Shown here piece by piece: positions 33,487 through 44,901 of a DNA stretch of 64,000 nucleotides. The notes under the pieces were generated by a model, which saw nothing but the letters and a program-made list of their open reading frames with translations, ran no database searches and was not told the DNA's origin. Origin of the DNA: Prosapia bicincta (lineage: Eukaryota > Arthropoda > Insecta > Hemiptera > Cercopidae); NCBI GenBank assembly GCA_036971475.1, contig JBAIZL010000005.1, forward strand, positions 235,561,869-235,625,868, in the 5' to 3' direction. The stretch's first letter is position 1. The number at the start of each line of letters is the position of its first letter. The translations under genes were made by a program, and so were the position numbers.

Positions 33487-34815
33487 TTAACTCGTGATCG
33501 GTCCCGCTGTTAGGTTGAATCTAACAATTTTAGTATTTTTTAAAATAAAACCATTATGTTTGAAGTTAGAATTTTGTAATTCTAGTTATTCTCCTAGGTT
33601 GTTGATCTGAATGGACAGAAATACTTGGGTGAAAGTTGGATTCCTCACAGTCGGCAGGGTAGGGGGTGTTTAGGTCCAATCTAGCTGTGGGACCGACCGT
33701 GCTACTGCTAACGTTAGATTCATTCTAGCCCCGGGACCAATCACGTGTGTTTTTTTTCAGAAATTGTTTTTACTTATTGTAGTAAATAAGTGTTTTTAGT
33801 TGGTTTATTGTGTTAATCAGATTTTGTGTTATGTTTTATTGTAATAATATTACAGTAATATATTTTATTGTAATAATATTCATTGTTATTTATTTACGTT
33901 ATGAAAAGTTATTTAAAGATTTTGCCGTAGTTTGCTGAAAGTGATGAAGAAAATTTCAGTGATTTACAATACATCACATCAGAACAATCTTATAGTTCCA
34001 GTGAACGTTTTAGTGGCCACAGATCTGATTTAAGAAAAGGTGGTCGTGAAGTATATGTGGAAACAGAAGAAATACTGCATTAATTCCTTGTTTATTCATG
34101 TTACTGTTGATGTTTAACTGCGTTATTCTGTGGATAGGTAGAAATATTGCCAAAAAATTCTTCCTCTCAAACACTGATAACATGTTGATGAGACAAACTT
34201 TTACTACTCAGCTAGGGAAATAATAGCTCCTCATCTATTGTGACGAGCACCAATCAACAGTACCAATACCCTTTAAACAGAAGATAAAAGAAATACTGGA
34301 AATGAAGCAACTACTCATCAAGTGACACTTGCCGATGAGAAGGTTCGCTGTAAATACTGTCCAGAAAAAACTGATTCGTCCAGACCCGTTGCAATGAATG
34401 CGACAACACAGAATGGAAGGAGCACACTGGTCCAATCACAGTGGTTTGTGGTGAATAAAAAATTTATGAATGGGTACAGATGAGTAAATATACTAGAAAA
34501 CTGTTTTTATTTATAACATTAATAGCATATATCAGAAAAATATTCAAGAGTATGTTTAAAAATATATTGTATGTTATATGTATTACTAGTTTTGTTATAA
34601 GGGATTTATTTTAGCAAAACCATTAATTATAACATTATATTTACAATTAATAGTTTTTATTACCATGTTTAAAACGTCTTAAGCTATCTTCAATGATTGG
34701 AATTACTGAAACTTATCGCATAAAACGGAATAAAGAGGTAATGACATATGTTAGATTGAACCTAACATGGGACCAATTACGTGAAGTTTTTATAGCACGA
34801 CTGATAACAGGTTAA
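33487..34815 (+). mobile_element. piggyBac-like relic with repeated terminal motifs
   Basis: TTAA at 33487 is followed by CTCGTGATCGGTCCCG and TTAGGTTGAATCTAAC. Inverted versions lie at about 33705-33743 (CGGGACCAATCACGTG) and 34748-34790 (GGGACCAATTACGTG), with a fourth, weaker one at 33670-33700. Between them, 33950-34080 encodes an acidic Ser-rich stretch (FAESDEENFSDLQYITSEQ) like a piggyBac N terminus, and 34325-34445 encodes KVRCKYCPEKTDS, then after a frameshift RCNECDNTEWKEHTGPI, a Cys-rich C terminus. The catalytic middle is deleted. It may be two nested elements. Confidence 0.65.
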
Positions 34816-36620
34816 AAGTAGCTGGTACAAATCCTTTAAGGCATCATTGAATGAAATGAATCACCAAATTTTACAAAAATATTCCTCAAAAAAGGTAACA
34901 TTATTCATTCAGTTATTCGTTCAAGAACAAATATTTTCCATGTCTTACTGTGAATTCAAAAGCAACTATCTACTAGTTACTTCAGTGGAAAATTAAAACC
35001 AAGATTTACAACCTTGGAAAAAACAATGCCTTTCATGTAGAAAGACTAAAACCAACTACACAGTGGTTAACTTCACACAATGCTAATTGTGATATAAAGC
35101 TAAATTGGAAAAATGATCTTTCTCTACAAGTCAAATGGCATTGAAGAGCACCAATAAAATTTATAACATTATGTTTTGAGTGTAATAGTTTAACATGGTC
35201 TTACCTTTCAACACCTGTTAGTAGTATGATATACACAAATGTTTGAGGGTACGTTTTTATATACTTTGAATATATAAAATGTACAAATCCTTTTTGGGAC
35301 ATTTCATCAAATTTTAACTAAATGTTAACTTTTAATGTATTTTAATTGAGTATAAACATTACTGAAAATTTGTTGAAGGTTCCTTAAACTGATATTTAAC
35401 ACAACAAAGCACATTTCAAGTGAAATAACAATGTTAAAAAAAAAGTTATGTTTGTCGTACAATGGATTTCATGTTTGTTTTTCAATACGCTGTGTCTTAT
35501 CACCAATAAGTTTATGCTATTTCAGAACTTGTTCGTAACCAAATATATCCTGACAGATACATTTAGCTATATTTTAAAACAGGTATATAGTAATGTAGTG
35601 TGACATACTGCAGTTATATGTAAATACTTCTTTCTTAGAGGATTATTTTTTTAAAGTTTAGTTATGTTTTAAACACCATCATTTATATAACTTTTTTAAA
35701 AAGTAATCATGTTTTAAGATGATTGGAATACTTGTTTGGAGTATATTTTTGAGTAACATATGTAAAAAAAAATCAAAGTTGTTTGTTGTATTCATCTTGA
35801 ATCCACTGAATAAATCAAGTAATTATTGAGTAACAGAATGAAAACTATTAACTTACTTGCTGATATGTTTTGAAACCATCGTTTCATCTGAATGAATGTG
35901 ATAACACAACTGTTTTAATGCATAGGCTATGTTACTTTAATAATATTACACGTCATTATTTAATAAAAAGTAACTAAAATAAAAACATTTTTTGATCTGA
36001 GTAGGAATTGGCTTTAAAAAAATTTTGTTTGCAGTAATGCAATTTTTGCAATTCTGTTTGCTTGTTTTAAAAGAATCTTTAATGAAAGTATTATTTTCTA
36101 TAAAAAACTAAAAACATAAGAGTGTTATACTATTAGTGGCTTAATAGATTATGAATAATTTGTGAACAGCTTTCTAAATCTATTAATAACATGATTTTTC
36201 CATTTTGAAATCAAGATTCTTCTTATTATACTTTTAAAATATAATTTTCCCAATAAGTAACAGTTATACCTTTAATCTACTGGTATGATATTTACAAAAT
36301 ACTTTATTAACAATTTAAATTAAATCCTATGTTATATCTGGGACTGAGTGGAAAATGATATTCATCTTTATAAAAAACTCATTCTCAAATATCAAAAATA
36401 TCTAATATTACTTATAGGAGAGTTTATATTTTTAAAATACTGTAATAGTCATATACAGGTTAGCTAATAAATCAAATATTATTCTAGAAATGCAATGATT
36501 TTTTAAAAAATAATATATGATTGTCCTACACACAGGCTGAGTTCACTTGTAAACTCAAACAAATAAAAACATTTAATGATTTTGTAATTTCATTAAATTA
36601 CTATATAATTTGTTTTTGGA
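34815..36620. other. AT-rich spacer, no gene seen
   Basis: No exon, RNA gene or bounded repeat is recognised. Confidence 0.45.
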
Positions 36621-36624
36621 GAAT

Positions 36625-37500
36625 TTAACCCTAGAATGGTTGTTGCAGGTCATGGTGATCGGAGCAGGTTTTCCCCCCTTTCCTACTCCTACACCCACGC
36701 CGATAGTCGGACGCCATTCCTTGTACCTTCCTAAATCACCATTTAATACACTACTGACTTGTTTTTACAAAGTGTGAGTGCAGCTGTCAGTTGTAAGAAT
36801 GATGTGCGGGCAGGGTGACCCACAGCGACTGTTTGTGAGTGCATAAAATTAATAAGTGACACTTGAGCCTTGTTAGGTTATGAGTTATTTGGATTGATAT
36901 AAAGTAGAGTAGATTGTTATTTTACATTTAATTAATTTTTGCCATGGATTATACTAAAATGAAGAAAATTTTAGTAGCCCTTGATGACAGTCTTTCTTTA
37001 CAATACGAGTCAGACATTGTTGAAATTGAGTTTGGGGAGTGAAGACGATCCAGAAGAAGATAGAGCTGATGATCTGTTTAGAAGTACCGACACAAAGCAG
37101 AATGAAGAGTAGGAAGATATAACGGATGATCACACTAGACGCTCTACTTTGGATGACGATATTTTTCTACCTTACAGGGGAAACTTTGTAAATAATGATA
37201 AAACCAAATGGAAAATAGTTGAACCTACACAAGCAATTCATACAAAAGAAAAGAATATTGTATTGCATTTACCTGACACAAAAAAAGCAAAAAGTGCCAA
37301 ATCCATACTGAAATCTTTGCCTTTTTTTACTAATGAAATTTTACAGAAAATAGTCCAGTTTACAAACAGACCTGCTTGAAATGTCTAGATAAAAAACCAA
37401 AATATATAGACCCTATAAACATCATAATAAAAAATGGAAATGGGGCTTTGTAGGGAGGTCTTTTAACAAATCCTGCTAAAGATGAACCAAAATGTGCATA
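36625..37500 (+). mobile_element. piggyBac-like 5' end with transposase N-terminal fragment
   Basis: TTAA (36625-36628) is followed by CCCTAGAATGGTTGTTGCAG, a piggyBac-type terminus. A start-like ATG at 36943 opens an acidic N terminus that breaks by frameshift and stop. 37149-37376 then reads DDIFLPYRGNFVNNDKTKW and ends with SLPFFTNEILQKIVQFTN, which is the N-terminal part of the DDE_Tnp_1_7 domain up to its IV..TN motif. The catalytic Asp region and the right terminus are missing. It lies tail to tail with the DDR gene, about 300-450 bp beyond that gene's stop. Confidence 0.7.
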
Positions 37501-37804
37501 ACAGAATAAAGTTAGAAAGCAATTCCTAGAAAAAGGTCAGTCTTTTAACACACATAAATTTACAAATATTAACAATAAATATCAATCATTACTATAAAAT
37601 TTTTAAAATCTATAGCAATAATGTTTAAATTATTAATTAGAACATTTGGCCTTAGTTTAAAGTATAAAATATAAGTGTTATACAACTAAACTCATTTAAA
37701 TAACACTTTTTATATACTTTATTAACATTATAATTCTAATAACTATTTAATTTCATTTACTGATAATGCTCAATATGAGTTTAGAAAATAATTTATAGGA
37801 CTAA

Positions 37805-37957
37805 TTAATTCAGATCTGGTTTATAACCAAGGTTTTTCCTCTGAAGGAATAAATGAATTTCTCTGAAATTTGGTCGGTCTAATTCATTTCGTTGCCAGCA
37901 TTCACACATTAGATCATATATTTCTTTGGGACAGTTAAAAGGTTGTGGTAAAAACAT
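37805..37957 (-). CDS. Ddr: Discoidin-domain receptor tyrosine kinase, terminal exon
   Basis: This is the last coding exon: 153 bp, 50 codons plus TAA at 37807-37805. It follows a TTTTCAG acceptor (minus strand, just above 37957) in phase 0. It encodes MFLPQPFNCPKEIYDLM, CECWQRNELDRPNF and REIHLFLQRKNLGYKPDLN, the C-lobe helices H and I of a tyrosine kinase including the conserved CW and RP residues. DDR proteins are known to end directly after the kinase domain, as here. A possible AATAAA signal lies about 85 bp downstream (rc of 37718-37723). Confidence 0.85.
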   Translation of the reverse strand: MFLPQPFNCPKEIYDLMCECWQRNELDRPNFREIHLFLQRKNLGYKPDLN

Positions 37958-38752
37958 CTGAAAACATTAAAAATATTGTTATTATAATTGATAAGAAAAG
38001 AATTCGATCTACAGTACTTTTAATACTATAATCCTTTCAGGTTTTTATACTACAATAAAAGCTGCTTAACAAGCATAATTCATATCATTTGGTACCATCT
38101 TTATTTGAGGCACTAATGTACACCTTTATAGGAGTAAAAGTTAACATATAAGAAACTATATGTATTTACATATAGCCTAAATATGTATTTGCTTATATTT
38201 TTGAACATATTTGTAAACCTATATGTAAAAATTTTCTTTTAATATGCAGCAGGATATATCTTTCAAAAAGGCTGTTTTCATTTATGATCAAAAGATATAA
38301 TTATTAATTTTTGAAGCAACTTTCCAAACTCCCAAAAAGTGAGTTTAAAAAAATTCATAAATTGACTTTTTATTGTTATATTAATATTTTAAGCTATATT
38401 AGTTCAGACATTATAACATTAAAAAATTCATTTAATGTCGTTTACATGTTTCATTGTTGGATACATGTTGTTACAATGTTTTTTATTTTTGATAAGAAAC
38501 AAAAACATTTAATTTTTTTAAAATTAAATCATGAAAGTAATGATCAAGAAACCTATTACTCAAAGCTGTGTTTTAATAAAAAACAAAAATAAATTGTAGG
38601 GACAACTTCATTTTCTTGTGTTAAAAAAATTCTCTCTGTAAAGTTCTTAAAAATATCATTAATAATATTTCTATGAATTAAAAAATAATTAATTAATTAC
38701 AAAAAAAACAATACTGGATAGTATTAAATATTTAAAAAAATCTAACACCTAC

Positions 38753-38902
38753 ATGTTTTCCTGTTCTCTGGTATAAATGGGTTATGTTTTCAATCACTTG
38801 CTGATCATTTAATTCTTCATAAGGCTGCTCCCTTGCGAATGTTAAAATTTCCCATAACGTTACAGCGAAGGACCAGACATCACTTTTCATTGTAAATTTT
38901 CT
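38753..38902 (-). CDS. Ddr: Discoidin-domain receptor tyrosine kinase, penultimate exon
   Basis: This exon has 150 bp and both boundaries in phase 0: acceptor TTGTCAG above 38902 and donor GTAGGT below 38753. It encodes [40 protein letters not shown] and [22 protein letters not shown] is kinase subdomain IX, and the TFAREQPYE insertion is characteristic of DDR1/DDR2-type kinases, so I prefer DDR over other receptor kinases. The intron upstream contains a Tigger transposon. Confidence 0.88.
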
Positions 38903-38983
38903 CTGACAATAATTAAATAATAAAATTGAAAAGTTTTAAAAATACAAATCAAGTCTAGAATGTATATGACTAGATTCAGTATA

Positions 38984-40401
38984 CAGTAATACCCCGTATT
39001 TACCCAATAGGTGGGACCGAGCAATAACCATATAAATCGAATTCATGTAATTCGGGGTATAATTTTACATACATTCAGATAGGAATCATGTTTAATTGGG
39101 ACCAAACACTAAATAAATTAATAATGTAGAAGAAAAATGTGCATGTATTTAAATCTTAAATACATAATACAAAAAAAAAAAATTATACTATTTACATATT
39201 GCAAAGAAGTAAGTAAAAAGAAGTTATTTTGACATAGAAGGCCTTATAAAGTCTAATAAATTCATTTGATGAATTGAAGATTTTTTCTTCTCATGCAGAA
39301 TGTCCTCCTAACTTGCTATTTTTTTTGTTTTGTGGCAGAAATACGCGTATCGTTGGAGTCTATGTTTTCCAAAATTTGTAAGTCTTACTCAATTAAACTA
39401 AGGCATTTTGTCAAGTTTCTAACAATCATTTCATCTTCTACATCAACTGCGTTTAAAGAATCTGCGTTTTTTAAGGTCTTGCTCTTGCGCACCCATTTCT
39501 ATGTACTCATCAATTAATTTTCAGCTCCCGGTTCATAACAGCAGTTCATAAAAGTCATCATTATCCACTTCTAAATTGAGTTGTCTGGCAAAACCGACAC
39601 CTTCCTCAATCACATCAGCAATTTTATCTGACTCTAGCACTGATTCCACTTGAGTTTCAGTGGGGAAAAAAATAGACTCACCTTTTTCCAAATTCCATTT
39701 AAAGTTTTTTGTGAAATTTCATTCCAACATTGTTTAATGATTCTTAAATCATCTAAAACATTGAATTGTTTCCAAAAAATCTTCAACGGAGAGCTCGTTG
39801 TTCTGTCTCATAACTTCATACAGATGCGCAAATGATCTTCTTGTGTAATAAGCTAAATGTTTTGATGACTCCCTGGTCCATCAGTTGAAGCAAACTAGTT
39901 GTGTTTGGTGGCAAAAATAACACTTTTATGCTTGTGTCGAAATTAGTTAAAGTAGTAGAAGGATAGCCAAGTGCATTGTCAATTAATAGGAATTAATTTA
40001 AAAGGAATTTGTTTATGGCGACAATAACGTTCGACCTGAGGTATGAAATGATGACCAAACCAGTCCTCAAAAAGAGAAGTCACCCAACCTTCTGATTCGA
40101 CTTCCAAATCACAGGCAAGCTAGCTCTAGAAATATTTTTTAATGTCCTTGAATATGCTGACCGATAAACTATGAGAGGTTGCAACTTACAGTCACCAGCT
40201 GTATTTGTGCAAACCATCACTGTCAATCGGTCTTTGGCGTCCTTACAACCTGGAAATATTTTCTCCTCATGTGCTTTAAAAGTTCTTTTAGGAATTTTTT
40301 TCAAGAACAGGCCAGTTTCTACGTAACTTGGACAGCATGATTTAAAACCGCGTAACTTGGGAATCGCGTAAGATGGGGTAGTGTAAGTCGAGGTATTACT
40401 G
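38984..40401 (-). mobile_element. Tigger/pogo-type DNA transposon
   Basis: The element is flanked by TA on both sides (38982-38983, 40402-40403), with inverted ends CAGTAATACC at 38984 and GGTATTACTG ending at 40401. On the minus strand 40330-39840 carries transposase blocks: KKIPKRTFKAHEEKIFPGCK, DRLTVMVCTNTAGDCKLQPL, then after a frameshift LLIDNALGYPSTTL (second catalytic Asp) and FLPPNTTSLLQLMDQGVIKT (third acidic residue region). These are diagnostic of the DDE_1/pogo family. The N-terminal DNA-binding region is missing or unrecognisable, and several frames are broken. It sits wholly inside the DDR intron. Confidence 0.88.
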
Positions 40402-40403
40402 TA

Positions 40404-41330
40404 TAATAAAACCCAAAAGAAAAACTTTTAAAGTGTAACAACCCGATAAGTACTCCAAATAAAAATTACAATAATTAATTTAAGTTTACAAAAAATAAAG
40501 AAACAAATTAAGAGAAACAATTGAATTGGGAACAATTAAAATTCTCCTTACTATAATACTTTTTAATTAAAATAAAGTTCCAATCCATAGGCGATCCTTT
40601 GTACAAGGAAACTGAAAAAAAATGCAAGAAGGGATGACTTGGGTAAATCCAAGCACTCTCTACCTCCACTCAATCCCTTATTGTGTAGAAATTTTGTATT
40701 GGTTGTAACTATTCCACTAGTTTGGTACCTTGTAGGGTTCTATGCCATTTTCAGCAGAATAAATGGAATTTGACCAATCAGTTTTGGCTTTTCTATTTAT
40801 TCCATTTTGGAACAATTTACTCTTTTGATCACATTTGAATGTTGCATCAGACACCTGTAGACATTTGTGGTAATTATACTGTATTTATGTGACATTACAT
40901 AGGAGCAGGCAAGAACTTTTACGCATAACGTAACATAGTATAGGAGAAATAAACATTTATATAAAATTATATTTGCTTTAAACATGATTTTTAAAACTGT
41001 GGTAGGCATGACGTTTTTCTTAATTTTTCATCATTGTAAAATCATTATAAAATTAGGAATCTTTTGTTAAAATGTGAGTCTTTTAGGTTTAAAAAGTCCA
41101 TTATAAAATCTGCTAAATGTCAATAGTTTATACCCATCCAAAACAAAAACAAAAAATAAATAAATTTGTCATAATTCAGATTAGTTTTACAGAGTTAACT
41201 TGACATCATTAGTATTATGCTTTAAGTTGTAAAAATAACATATGCAGGACTTTAAAAATTAATTTGTTAATTTTTTTTTACAAAAGCTATTTGTTATTCT
41301 GACTGTTTATATATTAGCAAGTTACGCTTA
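40404..41330. other. Intron sequence of DDR
   Basis: AT-rich intronic DNA between the Tigger element and the activation-loop exon. No repeat or exon is seen. Confidence 0.5.
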
Positions 41331-41331
41331 C

Positions 41332-41473
41332 CAGTAATATACTTCCCCAAGCCATCCATCTGATAGGTAATGCTTCTCTACCATCAAGGTCATAATAATC
41401 TGCAGAATATAGACATCGCCCCATTCCAAAATCTGTCACTTTAATACTAAAGTTTTTACCTACCAAGCAATTT
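41332..41473 (-). CDS. Ddr: Discoidin-domain receptor tyrosine kinase, activation-loop exon
   Basis: This exon has 142 bp, with acceptor TTTCAG above 41473 and donor GTAAGC below 41332. Its first base completes a split codon, presumably Arg of HRDLATR. It encodes [49 protein letters not shown] binds magnesium and the YSADYY tyrosines match the DDR activation loop. The usual sequence at the end is WMAWES; here Glu is replaced by Gly (GGA), at the APE-motif glutamate that normally anchors the activation segment to an Arg in helix I. That Arg (LDRP) is still present in the last exon. Upstream exons (extracellular discoidin domain, membrane segment, N-lobe) are not recognised in the window and should lie at higher coordinates, probably beyond it. 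Confidence 0.88.
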
Positions 41474-41536
41474 CTGAAAAACACATTAAACAAAATTAAT
41501 CATTCTCCCTTTCTGAATTTTGTTATAATTTTTTAT

Positions 41537-41754
41537 TATTATACTTTTTTGTATTAACTTTGCAAAAACCACTACTTACTGATTTATTCAGCAGACACGT
41601 TTCCCACCAGGTCAGTGCATTATTCAATGCTGACTCAAGTCTTATCAGTGATTCACAGCATTGAATAATGCACTGATCTAGTGGGAAACACGTCTGCTGA
41701 ATAAATCAGTAAGCAGTGATTTTTTCACAAGTTATTACAAAAAAGTATAATATT
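41537..41754. mobile_element. Foldback MITE, near-perfect palindrome
   Basis: The two arms are inverted copies of about 95 bp. The left begins TATACTTTTTTGTATTAACT, then CCACTACTTACTGATTTATT and CAGCAGACACG. The right ends with the mirror of these. The centre holds CAATGCTGACTCAAGTC and a partner. Related copies lie at 28095-28346, with halves at 25435, 11690 and 60815. It lies in what is presumably a DDR intron. Confidence 0.85.
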
Positions 41755-42301
41755 ATACAAAAACCTTAAGATGTACACCACAAAAACTGCATGTTTTATT
41801 TATTATTACTTTTTATTAACTATAAGGTATCTAGATGGAAGTAAGGATTATATTTACCCTTGAGAAAGCACACTTAGAAACATCTGGTTGAATTTGAAAG
41901 GGTAATACCTATTTTAGGTAGAGTTAGAATAGAGATGTACCTTATTTAGTTATTTAGGTTCTTAAACTTAGGCATAGAAAGTAGAAAAGTTAGTTTAAAT
42001 GAGACAGAAATTCTTTGAAAATATTTCACATATTTATGTAGTTTAACTTTTGAATAGATATATGCATTCTTATAGATAAATATGAAATAACTATAATGTA
42101 TCATATGCTCCAAATTAAACAGTACTGAAACTGAATCAACTGTAGTTACCTTCTTTGATGGTACCCAAAGTCTTCCAAAAGACCTAGTAAATAAAATGAA
42201 GGACATAATATCTGAGCATTTGTTGTCTCTGATGAACAAAATCGGAGCCTATTTCCCAGATATAAGCTCGGAAAACTGGGAATTCAAGTTAACAAGAGAT
42301 A

Positions 42302-42722
42302 TTAACAAGATTTCAAAGCAACATTGATATACTTCCTGATCACATTCAAGAACAAACAATTGACTTGCAATGTGATTCCAATGCTAAATGGATTTTCCAT
42401 ACATGGATAGGCAGAAACATGTTTGTAAATTTCATATTGTTCTAGTGCATTGAGATATGGTCTATTTTTGTTTATATGTAAGATCTCTAGGTTACACAAA
42501 TCACAAATATATTACATTAACAAACCCAATACAAGTCACACATACTCTTTGATACTATCAAAAACCTGCCTTTACAACCGTCACTGCTTAACGTAACAAC
42601 TCCAAGCAGAAGACGCTGATGAAGATCGCCATGGAGTGATCGAAAACGTTCTGTCTCAGTAAGTTTTTACAAAATTTAAAGTTCGGATAGTCATAAACTA
42701 ATGCAAAAGTGATAATTGAATA
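42302..42722. mobile_element. Penelope-like fragment with terminal repeat
   Basis: The minus-strand text at 42499-42425, NLEILHINKNRPYLNALEQY, is the end of a GIY-YIG domain and matches the fragment at 29983-30762. On the plus strand 42525-42722 is the terminal repeat (CATACTCTTTGATACTATCA, CTCCAAGCAGAAGACG, GTTCGGATAGTCATAAAC). It is oriented opposite to the coding fragment, as on one side of the other copy. The hAT-like element begins 84 bp further on. Confidence 0.75.
42611..42656 (+). ncRNA. Hammerhead ribozyme motif, best preserved copy
   Basis: In order: AGACG (helix I), CTGATGA (core, 42616-42622), one A, GATCGC and GTGATC pairing as a six-base-pair helix II around CATGGA, GAAA core (42642-42645) running into AACGTT and C, then TGTCT (42652-42656), which pairs with AGACG using one G-U. 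AACGTT is its own reverse complement, so helix III would be very short in one molecule but could form between two. This is the kind of minimal type I motif reported in Penelope-like retroelements. The predicted cut is after the C at 42651. The single A before helix II is unusual. Confidence 0.72.
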
Positions 42723-42805
42723 AAATATTCTCAAATAGAAATAGGTTCAAATTTAATGGAAGCTCAAAATATCAAGACACAGATCTTTGAGACTCTACTG
42801 TGCAT

Positions 42806-44893
42806 TAGGGATGGCCGAAAACTACGGCATCAGTTATTTGGCAACAGTTGCCTCTACGCAACCTAATGCGCGCGCAACTGATGTGGAGAAAGTTCTAATG
42901 TCTAACCTAATGCGTAGCAAACTAATGCCTGGCAACAGTTGTTTTCTGCTAACCTAATGCGTAGCAAACTAATGCCTACCAACAGTTGTTTTATGCTAAC
43001 CTAATGTGTAGCAGACTAATGCGTGCCAACAGTTGTTTTATGCTAACCTAATGTGTAGCAGACTAATGCGTGCCAACAGTTGTTTTATGCTAACCTAATG
43101 CGTAGCAAACTAATGCCTGCCAACAGTTGTTTTCTGCTAACCTAATGTGTAGCAGACTAATGCGTGCCAACAGTTGTTTTATGCTAACCTAATGTGTAGC
43201 AAACTAATGCCTGCCAACAGTTGTTTTATGCTAACCTAATGTGTAGCAGACTAATGCCTGCCAACAGTTGTTTTATGCTAACCTAATGCGTAGCAAACTA
43301 ATGCCTGCCAACAGTTGTTTTATGCTAACCTAATGTGTAGCAGACTAATGCGTGCCAACAGTTGTTTTATGCTAACCTAATGTGTAGCAGACTAATGCGT
43401 GCGCATCGGTTGTTTCCTGCTAACCTGGTGTGTAGTGTGTAACAAACTAATGTGATTCAACAGTTGCTTTCGCCCAACCTGATGTGTAGGAAGTTCCTAA
43501 TGTCTAATAACTCTGCAAGAGGGACGTTGCTATTGATTACAGACCTAATTAATAATTCCTTATATGTTATCATTTATGTCAGTCTATAATTGATTTTTAC
43601 GAGTATAATGTCCGTATTATTTTAGGCGGTAAAATGCTTCAGAAACTGATCCATTAAAATTGTTTCATTGCAACATAAAAATATATTAAATACTTTTAAA
43701 AAATACAACCAACTTCAAAGAAAAGAACCCGTAATATAAAATGTTTACTTACTAAAAAAAAGAAATAATTTTCCCATAACGAAAACATAATTTATCATAA
43801 GCTTATTACCTACAAAAATGTTGTACTTAAACTCATATTTACAATCTGAACGTGAAAAATATCATGACAAAACTTATTTTATAATTAAGGAGATATCTGT
43901 TATATTTTTAAGCACTACCATAATCACATTCCATCTCGCGTAAATCATTCAGAGGGTTGAATTGTTGACAAGCTGTATATCTGAATAATATGTACGAAAC
44001 ATGTGCAATCAGATATTTTTTATCGGACAAAATCTAATACTACTGGTATTTTTCGAGAACTATTGTCCCGCATACTATCATAATGTCGAACTCATGAAAT
44101 TTTTGTTTCCTGAGATGACGCTATGGTCATCTAACCATGGGAAATCAAGTAATAAAAAAGGTGATTGTTTCCGAAATGTCTAGAATAAATTTGATGGATT
44201 AGCAAATACAAGGTATGATTGCGGTACCGGCTTCAAATGTAATTAGTTGTACTTTTTATTGAAACTAAGTTTTCAATAGTTAAATAGAAGCTAGCAGGGG
44301 AAACGGATTTTTGTTTTAATTATTATTAATAATATTATGTAATAGAATAATATGTAAATAATTAAGGGAAACACGCATTTTTTTATATATAAATATTTAA
44401 GTTTTAAGTCACGTTTTACAATTTACCAATTTTTAAAATAATCTTCTCGAAAAAATACCCTGGTCTACATATTTATTTTGTATAGGTACTTTAAATATTT
44501 TCAAATTAAAATATATTTTATATATTTTTAAATGTTAAAATGGAATACCTAACTATGTAAGTCTAATTATAAATATTTCAGGATAATTGTTTTTACCTTA
44601 AGTAAATTAGTAAGTCTTAAATAAAATGAGTGTTATTTTATATGTATTTATGTATATTTTTTTAATAGAAATCTAAAAATTATTCATAGCCTATATTTAC
44701 ACCTAATAATCAATACATTAGTTAGCTGTAGCCCGCATTAGTTGAGACGGCTGAAACTGATGTTTTCATTCAACTAATTTGCTCGCATTAGTTCAAGCAA
44801 CAGTCACTTGTAACCTAATGTTTGACATCAGTTGTTTTAAACTGATGTGTACCGGCAACAGTTGAGTAAAATCGTCAACTTCGGCCATCCCTA
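42806..44893. mobile_element. hAT-like non-autonomous transposon
   Basis: An 8-bp direct duplication CTGTGCAT lies on both sides (42798-42805, 44894-44901). The termini are inverted: TAGGGATGGCCGAA at 42806 and TTCGGCCATCCCTA ending 44893. Both ends are rich in CAACTGATG and CATTAGTT words and their complements, probable transposase-binding subterminal repeats. The 8-bp duplication and the TAGGG-type ends suit the hAT superfamily. No transposase is encoded; the frame 44001-44183 has no motif. The left third is a 47-bp minisatellite. Confidence 0.85.
42870..43480. repeat. 47-bp minisatellite inside the hAT-like element
   Basis: About a dozen units of the form CTAACCTAATGTGTAGCAGA, CTAATGCGTGCCAACAGTTG, TTTTATG. 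Two variants (GCCTGCC and GCGTGCC, linked to CAAA and CAGA) alternate in blocks, showing unequal exchange. The unit is built from the same words as the element's ends. Confidence 0.9.
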
Positions 44894-44901
44894 CTGTGCA
44901 T

